A DNA stretch of 6,219 nt, taken from the NCBI GenBank assembly GCA_964487285.1, contig CAZAPZ010000093.1:1-6219 (forward strand). Direction: 5' to 3'. The translations under genes and the position numbers were made by a program. The notes under the pieces are model-generated. The model made no database searches and was not told where the DNA came from. It saw nothing but the letters and a program-made list of their open reading frames with translations. The DNA comes from CAZAPZ01 sp964487285 (GTDB lineage: Bacteria > Campylobacterota_A > Desulfurellia > JAADFJ01). Shown one piece after another: positions 1-6,112 of the stretch. Numbering within the stretch: the stretch's first letter is position 1; each line of letters begins with the position of its first letter.

Positions 1-28
1 TTATACCATTTCTGATGGTTCAAAGCAA
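1..28 (-). promoter_or_regulatory. Outward promoter at left edge
   Basis: On the minus strand TTGCTT (28-23) is followed after exactly 17 bases by TATAA (5-1). The sixth -10 base falls outside the window. Spacing and hexamers fit a housekeeping sigma-70 promoter that drives a gene to the left, probably the transposase of the element whose end is at 60. The transcription start would lie outside the window. Confidence 0.45.
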
Positions 29-60
29 GGAAATGTAGGAGTTTTTCAACAGGCTGTTAA
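1..60 (-). mobile_element. Probable insertion-sequence end (partial)
   Basis: Read on the minus strand, this stretch begins with TTAACAGCCTGTTGAAAAAC (60 down to 41). That looks like a terminal inverted repeat, because it contains AACAG-C-CTGTT and lies at the boundary between unique lut DNA and a promoter that points outward. A strong promoter about 35 bases inside is the usual arrangement for a transposase gene lying further left. No transposase codon is in the window, so the family cannot be assigned; an IS1182- or IS4-like element is a guess. The element would lie about 25 bases beyond the lutC stop and be transcribed in the same direction as lutABC, so lut transcripts may run into it. 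No target duplication can be checked because the other end is missing. Confidence 0.4.
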
Positions 61-84
61 GACGCGACCCCAAGGGCATATATA

Positions 85-636
85 TCAAAAAGCATGCGTC
101 GAAACGATAATTATTGTTAATTGGCCTGGCCCATGAACGCCTTGCACTAAATTAAGTTCAATATCTGCCGTTTTGCTCGGTCCGGTTATAAAGCTCATTC
201 TATTGGATATTTCGACAGTCTGTAATTTTTTAAAAAATTCCTCCATGTCCCATAAGAGATTTGATTGCTTAAGTATCGCCACATGTTTATCCGGCAGCAA
301 AGAAGGCAGTTGATCGGAAAATAAAGACGACGTCACAACCACCGTTCCATTTTCGGCAATTCCATAATCAGCCTCTTGTATGGCAACTTCCGCTTCATAT
401 ATTTCAGCGTTATTATGTGTAAAAATATCAGGATCAACCCATGCATTACAGTTTTTTATCAATGATGCGATCTTATCTTTTAAATCCTTTTTTTGAATAA
501 TACTAATTTCAGTTGAAACAGATTCGGCCATTCTTATAAACAGCTGCAGTCTATTTTCCGTTTCCTTATTGATTTCTGATTCAGGAATAATCTGCTTTGC
601 TGATGTTGCCTGCTTGATATACCTTAATTTATGCAT
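85..636 (-). CDS. lutC: Lactate utilization protein LutC (LUD domain)
   Basis: This is the third subunit of the LutABC complex, which oxidises L-lactate to pyruvate. LutC itself has a LUD domain (formerly YkgG/DUF162) and no cysteine cluster. In the 183-residue protein the family signatures are the block EADYGIAENGTVVVTS (88-103) and the C-terminal ITGPSKTADIELNLVQGVHG (150-169). It is shorter than the roughly 240-residue Bacillus protein at its N-terminal side but has the complete LUD core, so it looks intact. The ATG lies 8 bases inside the end of lutB. GGAAG, which lies within the lutB coding sequence, sits 8 bases before it, so translation is probably coupled. The protein ends in TIIIVSTHAF, a few residues beyond where the conserved core stops. 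A presumed mobile-element end lies about 25 bases downstream, and I see no intrinsic terminator in between. Confidence 0.93.
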   Translation of the reverse strand: MHKLRYIKQATSAKQIIPESEINKETENRLQLFIRMAESVSTEISIIQKKDLKDKIASLIKNCNAWVDPDIFTHNNAEIYEAEVAIQEADYGIAENGTVVVTSSLFSDQLPSLLPDKHVAILKQSNLLWDMEEFFKKLQTVEISNRMSFITGPSKTADIELNLVQGVHGPGQLTIIIVSTHAF

Positions 637-1915
637 TCTCGTCGCTTCCTTTTATTAGAATTTTTCTAATTACAGGCTTGGCAAATCCATATAATAAAGG
701 TGTAGAGAAAGTTTTTCCATATAGTTTCATCATAACTGATAGTTTATTGCCGGACAGTCCCCTCCTAACGGTTACATTTCTTAAATCCCGTATCATATCT
801 GTAAGTTTAATATCAACCGAACATGCCTCTTGGCATGCATAACACAATGTGCAGGCTGCAAACGGCAGGTCGGATCTTTTTGATATACCATCAAGAAGCG
901 AGGTCAGCACAATTCCAATAGGTCCGGAATAGGTTGAGTCGTAGCTGTAGCCGCCGGCAATTCCATATACGGGACATACATTAATGCAGGCACCGCATCT
1001 TATACAGTTAAGTATATGTTTGAAATTCCCCTTTATGATAGCACTTCTTCCATTGTCCATAATAATGATATGTCTGCTTCTTCCGTTTTCCTTCTCATCT
1101 TTAGATACTCCAGTTAAAAAGGAAACATACGATGATATTTTCTGCCCTGTTGCAGCTCTCGGAAGAAGTCTTAAAAATAGCGGAAGGTCGTTTACAGACG
1201 GTAGAATTTTTTCAACACTTGCAAATACTATATGAATTTTTGGCAAAGTAGTTACCATTCTTCCGTTGCCTTCATTGGTTATGATGACAACTGATCCGGT
1301 ATCTGAAATTAAAAAGTTTGCACCGCTTATTCCTACATCGGCATTGACAAACTTTTTTCTCAACCGTTTCCTTGCGATTTTTGTCAATGTATATGGGTCG
1401 CTTGTGTAAGGAACATTCAATTTTTCACTAAATAGTTTTCCAACATCTTCTTTCGTTTTGTGAATAGCAGGCGCAACAATATGGGAAGGATGCTCGCCGG
1501 CAAGTTGAACAATAAATTCTCCCAAATCAGTTTCCACCGTCTCTATATCATGATGGATAAGAAAATCATTTAAGCCTATCTCCTCGGTTATCATTGATTT
1601 ACCTTTAACAACAAGCTTGCCGCCGCTACTTTTGATAATATCAAGTGCTATCTCTCTCGCCTCTTTTGAATCCTTTGCATAGTGAATCTCAGCACCACGC
1701 TTCTTGGCGTTTTTCTCAAATTTATCAAGATAATATGAGAGATGATCTATGACATCCGACTTAACTGCAGATGCTTTTTTTCTACTATTTTCAAAATCAA
1801 AAGATACAAATGCCTCTTTTCTCAGTTTCTTAAATCTTTCGGTTGCCAAATGCAGCGCTTTCTGCAGACCGCTATCGGTAATGGCGTTTTTGGTATTATT
1901 ATAAAATTTACTCAT
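629..1915 (-). CDS. lutB: Iron-sulfur lactate oxidation protein LutB
   Basis: LutB is the electron-transfer subunit of LutABC, fusing a LUD domain to a two-cluster ferredoxin domain. In the 428 residues the LUD core shows VKGKSMITEEIGLN (103-116) and ISGANFLISDTGSVVIITNE (196-215). The first [4Fe-4S] cluster is bound by C304, C307, C310 and C314, the last followed by proline. The second is bound by C355, C358, C361 and C365. All eight ligands are present. After the clusters only about 60 residues remain, so the C-terminal LutB_C region is shorter than in the roughly 480-residue Bacillus protein. The ATG overlaps the lutA end by 8 bases (ATGAGTAA), and a strong AAGGGGTGA ribosome site sits just before it, inside lutA. 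The enzyme should act in the cytoplasm or at the inner membrane face, handing electrons from lactate to the quinone pool. Confidence 0.95.
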   Translation of the reverse strand: MSKFYNNTKNAITDSGLQKALHLATERFKKLRKEAFVSFDFENSRKKASAVKSDVIDHLSYYLDKFEKNAKKRGAEIHYAKDSKEAREIALDIIKSSGGKLVVKGKSMITEEIGLNDFLIHHDIETVETDLGEFIVQLAGEHPSHIVAPAIHKTKEDVGKLFSEKLNVPYTSDPYTLTKIARKRLRKKFVNADVGISGANFLISDTGSVVIITNEGNGRMVTTLPKIHIVFASVEKILPSVNDLPLFLRLLPRAATGQKISSYVSFLTGVSKDEKENGRSRHIIIMDNGRSAIIKGNFKHILNCIRCGACINVCPVYGIAGGYSYDSTYSGPIGIVLTSLLDGISKRSDLPFAACTLCYACQEACSVDIKLTDMIRDLRNVTVRRGLSGNKLSVMMKLYGKTFSTPLLYGFAKPVIRKILIKGSDENA

Positions 1916-2657
1916 TTATCACCCCTTCCTGCAATCCATGCAATAGTTCGGATAAATGCATAACCTTAATTTTGCTTTTCCGTTTTCGCAGTGCTTTTTT
2001 TATAGTAAATAAACATGCGCTATCTATCCCGATAAGATACTCGGCACCGCTTTGAATTATCGTCTCTGCTTTTAAACCTGCAAGGTGATTGCTGATTTGA
2101 GGGTATTCCACACTGAACATACCTCCAAAACCGCAGCACCTGTCTTCAGCCTCAAAATCTACAAGTTGAATATCTTTGATCTGTTTTAATATGTTTATAG
2201 GCTCGTTAAAAATACCGAGAAGACGCCTTTGATGGCAAGAATGATGAAATGCCACTTTTGCATTTAATACCAAAGATGAAAAATCAGCATTTATATGATC
2301 TAAAAATTGAGAAAATTCGTATGTTCGTTCGGCAATCTCCCTCGCCTTCTTTAATATTGGATAATCGTTTTTAAACAGATCTTCGTAACCATGCTTTATC
2401 ATTGCAACACAGCTGCCTGATGGGGAAACTATTGGATTATTTGTGTTGTAGAAAACATCTATCAGTTTTTCCGAAACTTTTCTTGCTTCATTATAAAATC
2501 CAACATTATAAGCAGGCTGACCGCAGCAGATCTGATTTTTTGGAAATGTTGAATTGACGCCTTGGGATTTAAGCACCGATATAAGGTCATCTTTTATTCT
2601 GCGCTTAGCAATATCCACAAAGCATGTCCCAAAAATTAATACATCCGTATTTTTCAT
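1908..2657 (-). CDS. lutA: Cysteine-rich lactate oxidation protein LutA
   Basis: LutA is the first gene of the lactate oxidation operon. It belongs to the family with two CCG domains (as in GlpC, HdrB and GlcF), which bind iron-sulfur clusters. The 249-residue protein has the expected duplication. The first half has C12, then CCG at 44-46, then SGSC with C83. The second half has C141 in SCH, CCGFGG at 174-179, and C215. The final position of each half carries one cysteine rather than CxxC, which is usual for LutA. Length matches the family (about 240). The start is well supported: AGGATAA lies just before the ATG, and a consensus-like promoter lies about 60 bases upstream. Gene order lutA-lutB-lutC is canonical. 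No lactate permease or LutR-type regulator lies in the window, so uptake must be encoded elsewhere. Confidence 0.95.
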   Translation of the reverse strand: MKNTDVLIFGTCFVDIAKRRIKDDLISVLKSQGVNSTFPKNQICCGQPAYNVGFYNEARKVSEKLIDVFYNTNNPIVSPSGSCVAMIKHGYEDLFKNDYPILKKAREIAERTYEFSQFLDHINADFSSLVLNAKVAFHHSCHQRRLLGIFNEPINILKQIKDIQLVDFEAEDRCCGFGGMFSVEYPQISNHLAGLKAETIIQSGAEYLIGIDSACLFTIKKALRKRKSKIKVMHLSELLHGLQEGVINE

Positions 2658-2715
2658 AAATTATCCTAAATTTTTATCTTCGTAAAACTATATTTTAACT
2701 ATCTTGATAAGAATA

Positions 2716-2744
2716 TATATACACAATTAGTGTAATGTAGTCAA
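2716..2744 (-). promoter_or_regulatory. Promoter of lutABC
   Basis: On the minus strand TTGACT (2744-2739) and TATATA (2721-2716) are separated by exactly 17 bases, close to the sigma-70 consensus. Transcription would begin near 2709 and give a 5' leader of about 50 bases before the lutA ATG at 2657. The spacer carries a palindrome, described separately, so a repressor bound there would block polymerase. Confidence 0.6.
2720..2734. promoter_or_regulatory. Palindrome in the lut promoter spacer (operator candidate)
   Basis: TACAC-AATTA-GTGTA is an inverted repeat with 5-base arms lying between the -35 and -10 hexamers and touching the -10. This is a typical place for a repressor site. Known lut/lld operons are controlled by GntR/FadR-type repressors (LutR, LldR) that respond to lactate. 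No such regulator is in the window and the site is not a textbook LldR box, so the identity of the binding protein is open. Confidence 0.35.
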
Positions 2745-2814
2745 GCGTTCCAAGCCTCGCCTTACAACTTTCGTAAATTCAAACTATTCAAGAGATGAAA
2801 CGGCCACCCGCTCT

Positions 2815-2834
2815 TCGTCGGATTTGCCCGATGA
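2815..2834. repeat. Stem-loop in GC-rich intergenic island
   Basis: TCGTCGG pairs with CCGATGA around the loop ATTTGC, giving seven pairs, one of them G-U in plus-strand RNA. There is no T-run on either side, so it is not an intrinsic terminator. It lies in the only GC-rich stretch of this otherwise AT-rich gap, which suggests remnant or imported DNA. Confidence 0.35.
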
Positions 2835-2910
2835 TAATAAACCAAAAGCCAGAATAGAGACGACCAACTGTTTGTATTGACAAACGATATCATAATGAGT
2901 GGTAGCATGC

Positions 2911-2952
2911 ATCAATAATTTTATCAATTTTTGCTTGATATTCAAGTATAAT
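2911..2952 (+). promoter_or_regulatory. Possible promoter and operator region of the permease-gad operon
   Basis: TATAAT at 2947-2952 is a perfect -10 hexamer, but no good -35 lies 16-18 bases upstream, as expected for an activator-dependent promoter. Immediately before it are ATCAAT (2911), ATCAAT (2923) and TTGATA (2935), each starting 12 bases after the last, and the 13-base palindrome CTTGA-TAT-TCAAG (2934-2946). Other -10-like hexamers at 2961 and 3008 are alternatives, so the true start site is uncertain. Confidence 0.3.
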
Positions 2953-3030
2953 AAGCATAGTATAAAATTGTGTATGTTTACTTACTATGAAAAATAGAGA
3001 TTTTGCATATAACAATCAGTTGATTTTTGT

Positions 3031-3111
3031 GGAGGAAAGATAATAAATATTGCATGCAAAAATACGATCCTAAATGAGTCTGCGTCGGCAGGCTTAAGCA
3101 TGGAAATCTAA
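3031..3111 (+). promoter_or_regulatory. Leader with orphan ribosome site and three mini-ORFs
   Basis: GGAGGAAAG at 3031-3039 is the strongest Shine-Dalgarno sequence in the window, yet no long ORF starts behind it. The first ATG (3054) opens MQKYDPK, which stops at 3077. That stop overlaps the ATG (3074, in ATGA) of MSLRRQA, which stops at 3097. A third ATG at 3100 gives MEI, stopping at 3111, two bases before the TTG start of the permease. The permease start itself has only a weak GGA before it. The layout could pass ribosomes along by re-initiation, making this a regulatory leader. The 18-base distance from the ribosome site to the first ATG is long, so chance is possible. Confidence 0.35.
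3075..3096 (+). repeat. Leader hairpin before the permease start
   Basis: In plus-strand RNA bases 3075-3083 pair with 3088-3096 (nine pairs, two of them G-U) around the tetraloop GTCG. The hairpin covers the stop of the first mini-ORF and most of the second one. It ends 17 bases before the TTG start and has no T-run, so it is more likely to affect translation than to terminate transcription. Confidence 0.4.
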
Positions 3112-3113
3112 CA

Positions 3114-4325
3114 TTGCGAAAATATCTAACCTTTTTTTACTTGGCACTTCCTTTTTCAATAGTGAATGGTGTGGTGTGGGGTATCGGTATCATGACTTTG
3201 CCGATATTGGCAAAAACGGGTGCCAGAGCAGGATTAACATTCGCCATGATCAATCTCGGTATAGGCGTAGGTGCAGTATTGTGGGGCACGCTATCTCATA
3301 AGTTTAACCTCAGAAATCTTATATTCGCAAGCAGTTTTTTATCTTTTCTCGGTTGGCTTATCATAGTATTGTTCAACGGTAAGTTTTTGATACCTCTTGC
3401 CTTCTTTTTTGGCATTTTTACAGCAGGTATTTTTGCACTTGCAAGTGTGATTGTTACAAATACATATGAAGAGAAAGAATGGGACAAATATATATCATTG
3501 ATGCAGGCTCTTATGACCTTTGGTACCGTTATCGGACTGCTCATCACATCTATTTATACTAATGTCTTAGCCGGCATACCGTTTTTGATCATAGCTTTTT
3601 TATCTTATATTCCTCTATCCAGGCATCATGGTTATGTGGTTAAACATCATAAACTCAGTTCAGCTCTGTTAAAACCAAAAATGCATTTCTCGGAAATATT
3701 CACAGGGTACTTTTATCATCGGTTTAAACTTAAGCATTTTCTTCATCTAAGGGATAAACGGATTTTGCTGCTGAATTTGGGCTGGATTTTTAGTTTATTG
3801 GCTGCAGCACCCGTCTATGCTATGTATCCGTTGTTAATGAAACATGCATTTCTCGTTAAAGAATCTTCGTCCTCCTTAATTTATGCCGTAAGCACAGGAC
3901 TGGGTGTCTATTTTTTCATACTGGCAGGTAAGATGTCTGAAAAGAAAAGCCCTTTATTTTCTTTTAATGCCGGCATACTGTTGTATCTTGTAAGTTTCTT
4001 ATTAATGTTTATCGGTATAAAAACTCAATTTTACTTCCTTGGTATATTGGGCTTTATTTTCATGATTATTGCATGGTCATTTATTTCCGTTGGTATGAAT
4101 GTGGGTATAGTTAAACTTGCGGATGAATCAAAAAGAGCTGAGCTTTTAGGTGTTGCAAACACATTGCAGAGCTTTGATAATGTGATCGGAGGATTTTTAG
4201 GCGGCATTATAGCTGGAATTTTCGGTTATTCTTATGTAATTTTGTTTGGTCTGGTTTTTACATTTTTTGCTATAATAATTGGTATTAGTTTATTAAAAGA
4301 TAAAACAATAGGAGATATAAATTAG
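3114..4325 (+). CDS. MFS permease, partner of glutamate decarboxylase
   Basis: This is a 403-residue major facilitator superfamily transporter of the inner membrane, with about 12 helices: roughly 5-30, 40-60, 68-88, 91-115, 126-149, 151-168, then a cytoplasmic loop, then 218-241, 254-272, 282-301, 305-330, 353-371 and 374-394. The loop after helix 2 holds a motif-A-like GTLSHKFNLR (58-67), with H replacing the usual D, and AGKMSEKKS (271-279) is its counterpart in the second half. The central loop (171-211) contains eight histidines. TTG at 3114 is chosen because the frame is closed by TGA at 3075 and the next ATG codon (Met27) falls inside helix 1. The substrate cannot be read from the sequence. 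Because it sits one base before gadB, glutamate/GABA exchange or GABA export is the natural hypothesis, a role played by the unrelated APC protein GadC in E. coli. A drug or sugar efflux role remains possible. Confidence 0.88.
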   Translation: MRKYLTFFYLALPFSIVNGVVWGIGIMTLPILAKTGARAGLTFAMINLGIGVGAVLWGTLSHKFNLRNLIFASSFLSFLGWLIIVLFNGKFLIPLAFFFGIFTAGIFALASVIVTNTYEEKEWDKYISLMQALMTFGTVIGLLITSIYTNVLAGIPFLIIAFLSYIPLSRHHGYVVKHHKLSSALLKPKMHFSEIFTGYFYHRFKLKHFLHLRDKRILLLNLGWIFSLLAAAPVYAMYPLLMKHAFLVKESSSSLIYAVSTGLGVYFFILAGKMSEKKSPLFSFNAGILLYLVSFLLMFIGIKTQFYFLGILGFIFMIIAWSFISVGMNVGIVKLADESKRAELLGVANTLQSFDNVIGGFLGGIIAGIFGYSYVILFGLVFTFFAIIIGISLLKDKTIGDIN

Positions 4326-4326
4326 T

Positions 4327-5718
4327 ATGCTTTCAAAAAAAAAGAAAGATATCGTGCGTGATGGGGTTAGTTCGACATATGCTGAGCGGTTTTTTACAAA
4401 ACCTGTGCCAAGATTTGATATACCGGAAAAAAGTATGGATTCTGATGCTGCATATCAAATTGTGCATGATGAACTTAATATTGATGGAAATCCATCACTG
4501 AATTTAGCATCCTTTGTTACAACGTGGATGGAGGATGGAGCGCAAAAACTTATCACAGAAAACTTGAATAAAAATCTTGTTGATCAAGATGAATATCCGC
4601 AAACAGGTCTGATACAGGGACGTATAGTCAATATGCTGGCGAGGCTTTTTCATGCACATAAAAATAATGAATATGTAGGCACGGCTACTGTAGGTTCATC
4701 TGAAGCTATTATGCTTGGATTGCTGGCTCACAAGTGGACATTTAGAAAAAAAATGCAAAAATTGGGAAAAGACTACAGCAAACCAAATATAGTGGTAAGC
4801 GCTGATGTTCATATCGTGTGGGAAAAGTTTGCAAAATACTTTGATGTCGAGATGCGCACTATTCCTATGAAACGCGATAACTATATCCTTGATGTGGAAA
4901 AGATGAAAAATAGCATAGACGAAAACAGTATATGCGTAGGTGCTGTTTTAGGAACTACATTTACAGGTCAATTGGATCCCATAGAAGATATAAACAGTAT
5001 ACTTTTAGATATAAAGAATAAAAAAGGCTGGGATATTCCCATACATGTGGATGCTGCAAGCGGAGGTTTTGTTATTCCGTTTTTATATCCCGACTTGAAA
5101 TGGGATTTTAGATTATCGCAAGTCAGATCAATCAATGTTTCGGGGCATAAATACGGTTTGGTCTATCCGGGCATAGGCTGGCTCATTTTCAAAGACAAAA
5201 CGGATCTGCCTGAGGATTTAATATTTTATGTGAATTACTTAGGGGGCGAAGAAGCGACATATACGCTTAATTTCTCAAGAGGCAGTTCTATGGTTATAGC
5301 ACAATATTATAACCTTCTGAGATTGGGCAAAAGCGGATATAAGCACATAATGGAAAATTCTTTATGCAATGCCAAATATTTATTGCGCGAAATAGAAAAA
5401 ATTGATTTTTTTGAAATTATAAATAAAGATTTAAAAATGCCTATAGTAGTCGTGTCAATAAAGGACGATGCTGGTTTTGATGTATTTGAATTATCTGCAC
5501 AATTAAGGCAAAAGGGGTGGATAGTTCCCGCTTATAGTCTGCCGAAAGATGCCGATGATATCTGCATACTGAGAATAGTTGTAAAAGAAAACTTCAGCAG
5601 AGATATGGCGGATCTTTTAATAAAAGATATATTGTACTTCTCAGCTCAGTTACAAAACAATGTGAAAACAAAGATTGCTAAAATAGATAAAAATACTATG
5701 CACAAACATATCTGTTAA
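4327..5718 (+). CDS. gadB: Glutamate decarboxylase (PLP-dependent)
   Basis: This enzyme decarboxylates L-glutamate to GABA and CO2, consuming a cytoplasmic proton, and is central to glutamate-dependent acid resistance. The 463 residues match E. coli GadA/GadB (466) over their full length. Visible landmarks are NLASFVTTW (59-67) and VDQDEYPQTG (85-94), both near the active site; GSSEA (123-127), which holds the phosphate; HVDAASGGFV (240-249), whose D242 pairs with the PLP ring nitrogen; and SGHKYG (272-277), with K275 as the Schiff-base lysine. All key residues are present. The C-terminus ends MHKHIC, resembling the histidine-containing tail that closes the E. coli enzyme at neutral pH. GGAG lies 12 bases before the ATG. 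The permease stop is only one base upstream, so the two genes are almost certainly cotranscribed. Confidence 0.96.
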   Translation: MLSKKKKDIVRDGVSSTYAERFFTKPVPRFDIPEKSMDSDAAYQIVHDELNIDGNPSLNLASFVTTWMEDGAQKLITENLNKNLVDQDEYPQTGLIQGRIVNMLARLFHAHKNNEYVGTATVGSSEAIMLGLLAHKWTFRKKMQKLGKDYSKPNIVVSADVHIVWEKFAKYFDVEMRTIPMKRDNYILDVEKMKNSIDENSICVGAVLGTTFTGQLDPIEDINSILLDIKNKKGWDIPIHVDAASGGFVIPFLYPDLKWDFRLSQVRSINVSGHKYGLVYPGIGWLIFKDKTDLPEDLIFYVNYLGGEEATYTLNFSRGSSMVIAQYYNLLRLGKSGYKHIMENSLCNAKYLLREIEKIDFFEIINKDLKMPIVVVSIKDDAGFDVFELSAQLRQKGWIVPAYSLPKDADDICILRIVVKENFSRDMADLLIKDILYFSAQLQNNVKTKIAKIDKNTMHKHIC

Positions 5719-5842
5719 TATCGCATAAGCTCTCTATGTTTCTGTCAGTTTAGCAGCAGGAAGCATGTGACACCCGATCATTCTTCTTCCCTTTCTGCAG
5801 GTTATATTCATGGCTCAACGAGCGGCATATTCTGCAGTTTCA
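5719..5842. other. Convergent gap between gadB and small membrane gene
   Basis: This 124-base gap lies between two genes that face each other. I looked for a bidirectional terminator and found only weak 4-bp stems such as GCTC-AAC-GAGC (5813-5823), with no T-run. Two CTGCAG sites occur at 5795 and 5832. No gene is supported here. Confidence 0.5.
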
Positions 5843-6049
5843 TCATATTCTTATAATATATGGTATCGCTACTAAAATAACACCTACAATTACAAGTATG
5901 TATACATTTTGTATAAAATAGGGGAATAGAAACAGGGCGATACCTGTAAGTAATGGGACTACCGATCTTTGTTTTTTGCCATATATAAAAAAACCGAGAC
6001 CAACCGCCCCGAATAGCATTCCCCAAATAAGCAACGATGTGCCTTTCAT
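5843..6049 (-). CDS. Small three-helix membrane protein of unknown function
   Basis: The 68-residue protein is almost entirely hydrophobic. It has helices near 5-24, 30-46 and 48-66, with a short basic turn GKKQR (24-28) after the first. It begins MKGTSLLIWGMLFGAVGLGF, a glycine-patterned first helix followed by FIYGKKQ. I recognise this type as a small conserved hypothetical of many proteobacteria (sometimes loosely labelled an amino acid transport protein), but no function is known to me. A good promoter lies 35-63 bases upstream, which supports a real gene. The ribosome site is poor (GGTAAG, about 8 bases before the ATG). It is convergent with gadB and has no obvious link to it. An overlapping 72-codon ORF in another frame (5808-6026) lacks these family features and is taken as a shadow. 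Confidence 0.75.
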   Translation of the reverse strand: MKGTSLLIWGMLFGAVGLGFFIYGKKQRSVVPLLTGIALFLFPYFIQNVYILVIVGVILVAIPYIIRI

Positions 6050-6061
6050 TATTAGAACTTA

Positions 6062-6078
6062 CCGATTTTTTTCATCGG
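6062..6078 (-). repeat. 5' leader hairpin of small membrane gene
   Basis: CCGAT and ATCGG pair around a seven-base A-rich loop in the minus-strand RNA. The stem starts at about the predicted first base of the transcript, so it may protect the 5' end. It ends just upstream of the start codon and overlaps the weak GGTAAG ribosome site. Confidence 0.35.
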
Positions 6079-6083
6079 AGTGA

Positions 6084-6112
6084 AATATAGTTGATTTCGC
6101 AATAATTGTCAA
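6084..6112 (-). promoter_or_regulatory. Promoter of small membrane gene
   Basis: On the minus strand a perfect TTGACA (6112-6107) and TATATT (6089-6084) are separated by exactly 17 bases. Transcription should start near 6077, leaving a leader of about 28 bases before the ATG at 6049. Confidence 0.65.

Larger units (their letters stand above)
2658..3113. other. Divergent intergenic region, 456 bases
   Basis: This long gap separates the divergent lut and permease-decarboxylase operons. From left to right it holds the lutABC promoter, a GC-rich island (about 2795-2840) with a 7-bp hairpin, a 16-bp inverted repeat GTTTGT-ATTG-ACAAAC (2870-2885), phased ATCAA/TTGAT half-sites (2911-2946), AT-rich DNA with several -10-like hexamers, and a leader with an orphan Shine-Dalgarno sequence. 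I found no convincing RNA gene or protein gene in it. Two overlapping minus-strand ORFs of 42 codons (2784-2912) and 48 codons (2762-2908) start with ATG but lack a ribosome site. Confidence 0.7.

Noticed and set aside
62..75. Terminator for lutABC formed by CCC-AA-GGG next to the lutC stop.
   Set aside because: The stem is three to four pairs with a two-base loop and no T-run, so it cannot be a working intrinsic terminator.
2..133. Open plus-strand frame from the left edge, as the tail of a gene entering the window.
   Set aside because: It runs antisense through the end of lutC, contains the promoter and terminal repeat described, and its translation resembles nothing I know.
984..1235. 83-codon plus-strand ORF inside lutB, with similar ones at 1742-1963 and, on the minus strand, at 3296-3547 inside the permease.
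   Set aside because: All lie antisense to well-supported genes and have no recognisable protein features.
2877..2882. Perfect TTGACA as the -35 of the permease operon.
   Set aside because: No acceptable -10 hexamer lies 15-18 bases downstream.
3068..3078. TCCTAAATGAG repeated at 6148-6158, suggesting a shared element at two places.
   Set aside because: An 11-base match between two AT-rich gaps in 6 kb is expected by chance, and the flanks do not match.
3054..3116. Selenocysteine at the in-frame TGA (3075-3077), joining ATG 3054 to the permease frame, with the hairpin as a SECIS element and a UxC-like context.
   Set aside because: The loop begins only six bases after the TGA, much closer than in bacterial SECIS elements. 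The ribosome site is 18 bases from the ATG, and MFS permeases are not known selenoproteins.
5808..6026. 72-codon minus-strand ORF overlapping the small membrane gene.
   Set aside because: It lies in another frame over the hydrophobic 68-residue protein, which has the family-like pattern and the promoter. The longer ORF shows no domain or ribosome site.
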